Shown here one piece after another: positions 56,901-64,000 of a stretch of DNA of 64,000 bases; the stretch's first letter is position 1; each line of letters starts with the position of its first letter. The position numbers were made by a program, and so were the translations under genes. Source of the DNA: Microplitis mediator (taxonomy: Eukaryota > Arthropoda > Insecta > Hymenoptera > Braconidae). The DNA lies in NCBI RefSeq assembly GCF_029852145.1, contig NC_079970.1, forward strand, positions 14,003,783 through 14,067,782, read 5' to 3'. A model generated the notes under the pieces. The model was not told where the DNA came from, made no database searches, and saw nothing but the letters and a program-made list of their open reading frames with translations.

Positions 56901-59900
56901 TGTATGTATGTATGTATGTATGTATGTATGTATGTATGTATGTATGTATGTATGTATGTATGTATGTATGTATGTATGTATGTATGTATGTATGTATGTA
57001 TGTATGTATGTATGTATGTATGTATGTATGTATGTATGTATGTATGTATGTATGTATGTATGTATGTATGTATGTATGTATGTATGTATGTATGTATGTA
57101 TGTATGTATGTATGTATGTATGTATGTATGTATGTATGTATGTATGTATGTATGTATGTATGTATGTATGTATGTATGTATGTATGTATGTATGTATGTA
57201 TGTATGTATGTATGTATGTATGTATGTATGTATGTATGTATGTATGTATGTATGTATGTATGTATGTATGTATGTATGTATGTATGTATGTATGTATGTA
57301 TGTATGTATGTATGTATGTATGTATGTATGTATGTATGTATGTATGTATGTATGTATGTATGTATGTATGTATGTATGTATGTATGTATGTATGTATGTA
57401 TGTATGTATGTATGTATGTATGTATGTATGTATGTATGTATGTATGTATGTATGTATGTATGTATGTATGTATGTATGTATGTATGTATGTATGTATGTA
57501 TGTATGTATGTATGTATGTATGTATGTATGTATGTATGTATGTATGTATGTATGTATGTATGTATGTATGTATGTATGTATGTATGTATGTATGTATGTA
57601 TGTATGTATGTATGTATGTATGTATGTATGTATGTATGTATGTATGTATGTATGTATGTATGTATGTATGTATGTATGTATGTATGTATGTATGTATGTA
57701 TGTATGTATGTATGTATGTATGTATGTATGTATGTATGTATGTATGTATGTATGTATGTATGTATGTATGTATGTATGTATGTATGTATGTATGTATGTA
57801 TGTATGTATGTATGTATGTATGTATGTATGTATGTATGTATGTATGTATGTATGTATGTATGTATGTATGTATGTATGTATGTATGTATGTATGTATGTA
57901 TGTATGTATGTATGTATGTATGTATGTATGTATGTATGTATGTATGTATGTATGTATGTATGTATGTATGTATGTATGTATGTATGTATGTATGTATGTA
58001 TGTATGTATGTATGTATGTATGTATGTATGTATGTATGTATGTATGTATGTATGTATGTATGTATGTATGTATGTATGTATGTATGTATGTATGTATGTA
58101 TGTATGTATGTATGTATGTATGTATGTATGTATGTATGTATGTATGTATGTATGTATGTATGTATGTATGTATGTATGTATGTATGTATGTATGTATGTA
58201 TGTATGTATGTATGTATGTATGTATGTATGTATGTATGTATGTATGTATGTATGTATGTATGTATGTATGTATGTATGTATGTATGTATGTATGTATGTA
58301 TGTATGTATGTATGTATGTATGTATGTATGTATGTATGTATGTATGTATGTATGTATGTATGTATGTATGTATGTATGTATGTATGTATGTATGTATGTA
58401 TGTATGTATGTATGTATGTATGTATGTATGTATGTATGTATGTATGTATGTATGTATGTATGTATGTATGTATGTATGTATGTATGTATGTATGTATGTA
58501 TGTATGTATGTATGTATGTATGTATGTATGTATGTATGTATGTATGTATGTATGTATGTATGTATGTATGTATGTATGTATGTATGTATGTATGTATGTA
58601 TGTATGTATGTATGTATGTATGTATGTATGTATGTATGTATGTATGTATGTATGTATGTATGTATGTATGTATGTATGTATGTATGTATGTATGTATGTA
58701 TGTATGTATGTATGTATGTATGTATGTATGTATGTATGTATGTATGTATGTATGTATGTATGTATGTATGTATGTATGTATGTATGTATGTATGTATGTA
58801 TGTATGTATGTATGTATGTATGTATGTATGTATGTATGTATGTATGTATGTATGTATGTATGTATGTATGTATGTATGTATGTATGTATGTATGTATGTA
58901 TGTATGTATGTATGTATGTATGTATGTATGTATGTATGTATGTATGTATGTATGTATGTATGTATGTATGTATGTATGTATGTATGTATGTATGTATGTA
59001 TGTATGTATGTATGTATGTATGTATGTATGTATGTATGTATGTATGTATGTATGTATGTATGTATGTATGTATGTATGTATGTATGTATGTATGTATGTA
59101 TGTATGTATGTATGTATGTATGTATGTATGTATGTATGTATGTATGTATGTATGTATGTATGTATGTATGTATGTATGTATGTATGTATGTATGTATGTA
59201 TGTATGTATGTATGTATGTATGTATGTATGTATGTATGTATGTATGTATGTATGTATGTATGTATGTATGTATGTATGTATGTATGTATGTATGTATGTA
59301 TGTATGTATGTATGTATGTATGTATGTATGTATGTATGTATGTATGTATGTATGTATGTATGTATGTATGTATGTATGTATGTATGTATGTATGTATGTA
59401 TGTATGTATGTATGTATGTATGTATGTATGTATGTATGTATGTATGTATGTATGTATGTATGTATGTATGTATGTATGTATGTATGTATGTATGTATGTA
59501 TGTATGTATGTATGTATGTATGTATGTATGTATGTATGTATGTATGTATGTATGTATGTATGTATGTATGTATGTATGTATGTATGTATGTATGTATGTA
59601 TGTATGTATGTATGTATGTATGTATGTATGTATGTATGTATGTATGTATGTATGTATGTATGTATGTATGTATGTATGTATGTATGTATGTATGTATGTA
59701 TGTATGTATGTATGTATGTATGTATGTATGTATGTATGTATGTATGTATGTATGTATGTATGTATGTATGTATGTATGTATGTATGTATGTATGTATGTA
59801 TGTATGTATGTATGTATGTATGTATGTATGTATGTATGTATGTATGTATGTATGTATGTATGTATGTATGTATGTATGTATGTATGTATGTATGTATGTA

Positions 59901-61618
59901 TGTATGTATGTATGTATGTATGTATGTATGTATGTATGTATGTATGTATGTATGTATGTATGTATGTATGTATGTATGTATGTATGTATGTATGTATGTA
60001 TGTATGTATGTATGTATGTATGTATGTATGTATGTATGTATGTATGTATGTATGTATGTATGTATGTATGTATGTATGTATGTATGTATGTATGTATGTA
60101 TGTATGTATGTATGTATGTATGTATGTATGTATGTATGTATGTATGTATGTATGTATGTATGTATGTATGTATGTATGTATGTATGTATGTATGTATGTA
60201 TGTATGTATGTATGTATGTATGTATGTATGTATGTATGTATGTATGTATGTATGTATGTATGTATGTATGTATGTATGTATGTATGTATGTATGTATGTA
60301 TGTATGTATGTATGTATGTATGTATGTATGTATGTATGTATGTATGTATGTATGTATGTATGTATGTATGTATGTATGTATGTATGTATGTATGTATGTA
60401 TGTATGTATGTATGTATGTATGTATGTATGTATGTATGTATGTATGTATGTATGTATGTATGTATGTATGTATGTATGTATGTATGTATGTATGTATGTA
60501 TGTATGTATGTATGTATGTATGTATGTATGTATGTATGTATGTATGTATGTATGTATGTATGTATGTATGTATGTATGTATGTATGTATGTATGTATGTA
60601 TGTATGTATGTATGTATGTATGTATGTATGTATGTATGTATGTATGTATGTATGTATGTATGTATGTATGTATGTATGTATGTATGTATGTATGTATGTA
60701 TGTATGTATGTATGTATGTATGTATGTATGTATGTATGTATGTATGTATGTATGTATGTATGTATGTATGTATGTATGTATGTATGTATGTATGTATGTA
60801 TGTATGTATGTATGTATGTATGTATGTATGTATGTATGTATGTATGTATGTATGTATGTATGTATGTATGTATGTATGTATGTATGTATGTATGTATGTA
60901 TGTATGTATGTATGTATGTATGTATGTATGTATGTATGTATGTATGTATGTATGTATGTATGTATGTATGTATGTATGTATGTATGTATGTATGTATGTA
61001 TGTATGTATGTATGTATGTATGTATGTATGTATGTATGTATGTATGTATGTATGTATGTATGTATGTATGTATGTATGTATGTATGTATGTATGTATGTA
61101 TGTATGTATGTATGTATGTATGTATGTATGTATGTATGTATGTATGTATGTATGTATGTATGTATGTATGTATGTATGTATGTATGTATGTATGTATGTA
61201 TGTATGTATGTATGTATGTATGTATGTATGTATGTATGTATGTATGTATGTATGTATGTATGTATGTATGTATGTATGTATGTATGTATGTATGTATGTA
61301 TGTATGTATGTATGTATGTATGTATGTATGTATGTATGTATGTATGTATGTATGTATGTATGTATGTATGTATGTATGTATGTATGTATGTATGTATGTA
61401 TGTATGTATGTATGTATGTATGTATGTATGTATGTATGTATGTATGTATGTATGTATGTATGTATGTATGTATGTATGTATGTATGTATGTATGTATGTA
61501 TGTATGTATGTATGTATGTATGTATGTATGTATGTATGTATGTATGTATGTATGTATGTATGTATGTATGTATGTATGTATGTATGTATGTATGTATGTA
61601 TGTATGTATGTATGTATG

Positions 61619-61650
<32 letters not shown>

Positions 61651-61960
61651 ATAAATTTTTTTTATTTTTTTTGAAATATCTCAAAAACGACTCGATAAAT
61701 CGAATTCAAAATTTGATTAGCTTTAGAACTTGATAGACGCGTCGATTGCCACCTTAACCGTCTCAATCGGTTTATTCGTTTGAGAGATATCGTTGGAGAA
61801 AAAAATGGTGAAAAACGTTTTTTTTCGAAAACAACAGCATACAAAAGTATTGTTGAGCTCGAAGAGCTCGGAAATGTATTCACAATAATGTTTTCGAGGT
61901 TCTTGAGCTCGAAAACAGCGGGAAGTTTCAGGGCTGGCCCGCAGGGTCAACTGATAGACC
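53943..61960 (-). mobile_element. AACTTCCCGCT-family element carrying the (TGTA)n array
   Basis: The left side (53943-54084) is the reverse complement of the right end of 51856-52617: CCCGCTAAGAAAATTG, GAAGTTATTGGTTTC, GATGTCAACGTTTTGAGG, GATGATGTCC. The right side (61649-61960) matches the rest: AGATATCGTTGGAG, TGTTTTCGAGG, AACAGCGGGAAGTTT and GGCCCGCAGGGTCAAC. Without the array the element would be ~450 bp. The array begins exactly where the other copies have their short ACATAC or CA tracts. Confidence 0.85.
54085..61648. repeat. (TGTA)n giant microsatellite, 1,891 units
   Basis: 7,564 bp of TGTA repeats, with no interruption that I can see. A 4-bp repeat reads through every frame without a stop (MYVC on the plus strand, IHTY on the minus strand), giving 2,500-codon open frames in several frames that are not genes. 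Alternating purine/pyrimidine sequence of this kind tends to form non-B DNA. Length is the property most exposed to assembly error. Confidence 0.97.
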
Positions 61961-62103
61961 GATTTTTTTCTATAAATTCTACTCATTTCAATCTATATTC
62001 AAAAATTTTCATAAATGGTAGATCATCATCATAAAAATAAATGAAATCAAAGTCAATTTTTGGAACGAAGTTCCTTAAGGGGCGTTGCGGAGGGGCCCGG
62101 GAA

Positions 62104-62840
62104 AAAATGATCAGACCTGACCATGCCTGTTCATGTATGATCAGGCCTGAAATTAGACCTGATCATGCCTGTTTATGTATGATTAGGCCTGAAATTAGAC
62201 ATGATCAGGCCTGATCATACCTGTCCATGCCTGTTCATGTCTGTTTATGTCTGAAGCGTTGAATACACTCAGACCTGACTATGCCTGTTCATGTATGATC
62301 AGGCCTGAAATTAGACCTGATCATGCCTATTCATGTATGATTAGGCCTGAAATTAGACATGATCAGGCCTGATCATACCTGTTCATGCCCGTTCATGTCT
62401 GAAGCGTTGAATACACTCAGGCCTGATCATACCTGTCCATGCCTGGTCATGTCTGAAGCGTTAAATACAGTCAGGTCTGATCATGCCTGTTCATACCTGT
62501 CCATCTGATCATACCTGTTCATGCCCGTTCATGTCTGAAGCGTTGAATACACTCAGGCCTGATCATACCTGTCCATGCCTGGTCATGTCTGAAGCGTTAA
62601 ATACAGTCAGGTCTGATCATGCCTGTTCATACCTGTCCATGCCTGTTCATGCCTGGTCATGTCTGAAGCGTTAAATACGCTCATGCCTGATCATACCTGT
62701 CCATGCCTGGTCATGTCTGTTCATGCCTGTTCATGTCTGAAGCGTTAAATACGCTCAGGCCTGATCATATCTGTCCATGCCTGTTCATGCCTGGTCATTT
62801 ATGTTCATTTCTGTTCATGGCTGTTCATGTCTGCTCATAG
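62104..62840. repeat. TGATCATGCC/TGTTCATGCC word array, 10-bp register
   Basis: Words TGATCATGCC, TGTTCATGTA, TGATCAGGCC and TGTCCATGCC follow one another with 10-nt spacing, interrupted by blocks with GAAGCGTT and AATACACTCA (for example 62243, 62401, 62454, 62537 and 62590). These blocks define longer units of roughly 50-130 bp, some duplicated in tandem (62400-62510 against 62536-62640). The TGATCA core is palindromic. The overlapping ORF is a repeat product. Confidence 0.9.
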
Positions 62841-62928
62841 ATCTAAAATTTTGTTGACCAAGAATCTATCACGTATAAGATTTTTATTACTTGAAGTTCA
62901 TACGAAACTTACTTTTCAACTAAATCTC

Positions 62929-63699
62929 TTAGGTCAGTGGGTAGCGAGTTACACTTTCGAGCATGGTGTCCATCATGTACCCGACAAGCTTTTCAACATC
63001 TTCACGCGTTTCAGTCAACCTAGTCTCGCGATCAGACACAGTCGAGGGTTTCCCCTGAAGACTGTGCACCTCATGAGAGGTGTATTGATGGTCGCTCGCC
63101 GTATAGTCTTCACGAACAGCCCAGTTTGAGATTACTCCAGCTATTCTTTGAGTAGCAAACGTAAGATCTATAATCGATTCTCACGTACCAGCTCTCCGAA
63201 AAGTTGGGGTATTTCCCCTGTTCATAATGACAAGATCTAAGCTTGCCATCATGTCTAGAAGCTCATTTCTCCACGTGTCGTTCCACTCCATGCCCCAATC
63301 GACCGACTTTGAATTAAAGTCACCACCTATCACGAGTTCTCCCTCAAGACGGTGGATGATTCTAGCGAGATCATCAACCCTCTTTCGGAAGCTCGCAATA
63401 GGCTCGTTAGGGGTAAAGTAGCACGACACGAAGGTAACTGCAGGTGTCACGAACCACACGATGCCGTCACCAGATCCATGGTCCACGATGGTAATGCGAC
63501 CCCGGTCTGGAATCCAAACAGCTGCTGTCCCCGACGGGTCACACAGCCAATTCAGTCCAGACACTGAGTGGTATTGTTCTGAAACCAAAACAATATCCGC
63601 TCGGTAGTCACGATTCCATGCTGACAATAAATCAAGCGCCGTTTCGCATCGTTGCAGATTAACCTGTAGCACCTTTGCCATTCTCCCGACTAGCCCCAC
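62929..63699 (-). pseudogene. R1-clade LINE endonuclease fragment
   Basis: Reads leftward from about 63699 (likely start MAKVLQVNLQRCETA, a few codons in). An APE-type endonuclease typical of the R1 clade: QVNLQRCETALDLL, VLVSEQY, GTAAVWI, VSCYFTPNEP, GGDFNSKSVDWGM, LDLVIMNRGNTPTFRR. A TGA stops the frame at 63181; the same frame continues with SIIDLTFATQRIAGVISNW and ASDHQ (catalytic SDH) down to a stop at 62929. No reverse transcriptase follows, so it is truncated. Such elements often target rDNA, but nothing here shows rDNA. Confidence 0.85.
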
Positions 63700-63806
63700 G
63701 ATTGAACGCGCATCGTCTCGAATAAATATAAATTATCATAGACCAGTTTAGAGCAGTTCTCACCTCCAAGTTCATGTTTACTGTATAACAGGGCTATGCT
63801 GTTACT

Positions 63807-64000
63807 CCCCTAGTAGCAATGTGGTAAAATCATTGTGCCAGCATGGATCAAGATACCTTAGAAAGATTTTAGATCAAGAATTGTACAAGAATTGGTCCAG
63901 ATTCTTGACCAAGATTATTGGTCAAACTTGAGCCAGATTGTGGTCAGAATTTGTCAAGAATTTGACCAGAAATCTGGGGCCATCTATTGTTAAATTTTGG
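63807..64000 (+). mobile_element. CTTGACC-word element, left end, runs off the window
   Basis: Starts CCCCTAGTAGCAATGTGG at 63807 and matches the reverse complement of 33327-33518 to the window edge. Words CAAGAAT/TGACCAAG at ~11-bp steps (AGATCAAGAAT, TGTACAAGAAT, TGGTCCAGATTC and on). Continues beyond 64000. Confidence 0.8.

Noticed and set aside
53986..61684. Open frames of ~2,500 codons on both strands
   Set aside because: They are translations of the (TGTA)n array, which has no stop codon in any frame it opens; every residue repeats MYVC or IHTY.

Overview
The window is AT-rich intergenic DNA from an animal genome, almost certainly an insect. The order cannot be fixed from sequence alone; a parasitoid wasp is my guess. 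Evidence: three LINE lineages (I/Jockey-like, an RNase H-bearing I/LOA-like element, and an R1-clade fragment), tRNA- and 5S-rRNA-derived SINEs, and very many small terminal-inverted-repeat (TIR) elements. I see no convincing host gene. One 88-bp exon-like block at 17605-17692 is the only candidate.

Layout. 1-9.2 kb: back-to-back non-coding TIR elements (182-2027, 3045-3942, 4287-5925, 5946-8159, 8263-8771), one nested MITE, and SINEs, one with a perfect 13-bp target duplication. 9.3-14.9 kb: a stack of elements inside elements, with a ~27-copy 92-bp tandem repeat and a TTAA-flanked MITE at its core. 15-23 kb: more MITEs, 11-bp word arrays and a 1-kb hairpin. 23-32.7 kb: a plus-strand I-like LINE broken by a 2-kb solo-LTR-like insertion, a 150-bp MITE and a 1.96-kb hairpin, plus frameshifts. 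33.5-40 kb: LTR-like sequence, MITEs, a 5S-rRNA-like segment and a second giant hairpin of the same family. 42.6-47.8 kb: a minus-strand LINE with decayed gag-like ORF1 and EN-RT-RNase H ORF2. 48.4-51.1 kb: a DNA transposon with ~650-bp inverted arms, a 225-codon SWIM-zinc-finger ORF, and a 5S-derived SINE in one arm bounded by a perfect 17-bp target duplication. 51.9-62 kb: two copies of a TIR family, one holding a 7,564-bp pure (TGTA)n array. 62-64 kb: a 10-bp word array, an R1-like endonuclease fragment, and the end of another element.

The most unusual pattern is not a gene. Several unrelated non-coding elements are built from short near-palindromic words (CACNGTG, TACNGTA, TGATCA and others) repeated in a 10-11 bp register, about one DNA helical turn. 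In the array at 40978-41182 the register is exact over 19 consecutive positions. The pure (TGTA)n array sits exactly where sister copies of its host element carry short ACATACGT- or CA-type tracts, so it looks like expansion of a transposon-internal seed. The giant near-perfect hairpins (two of one family, others of different families) are TA-flanked and lack coding capacity; they resemble hairpin-derived Tc1/mariner-type MITEs.

Apart from the LINE ORFs and the SWIM ORF, long open frames here are repeat artefacts.
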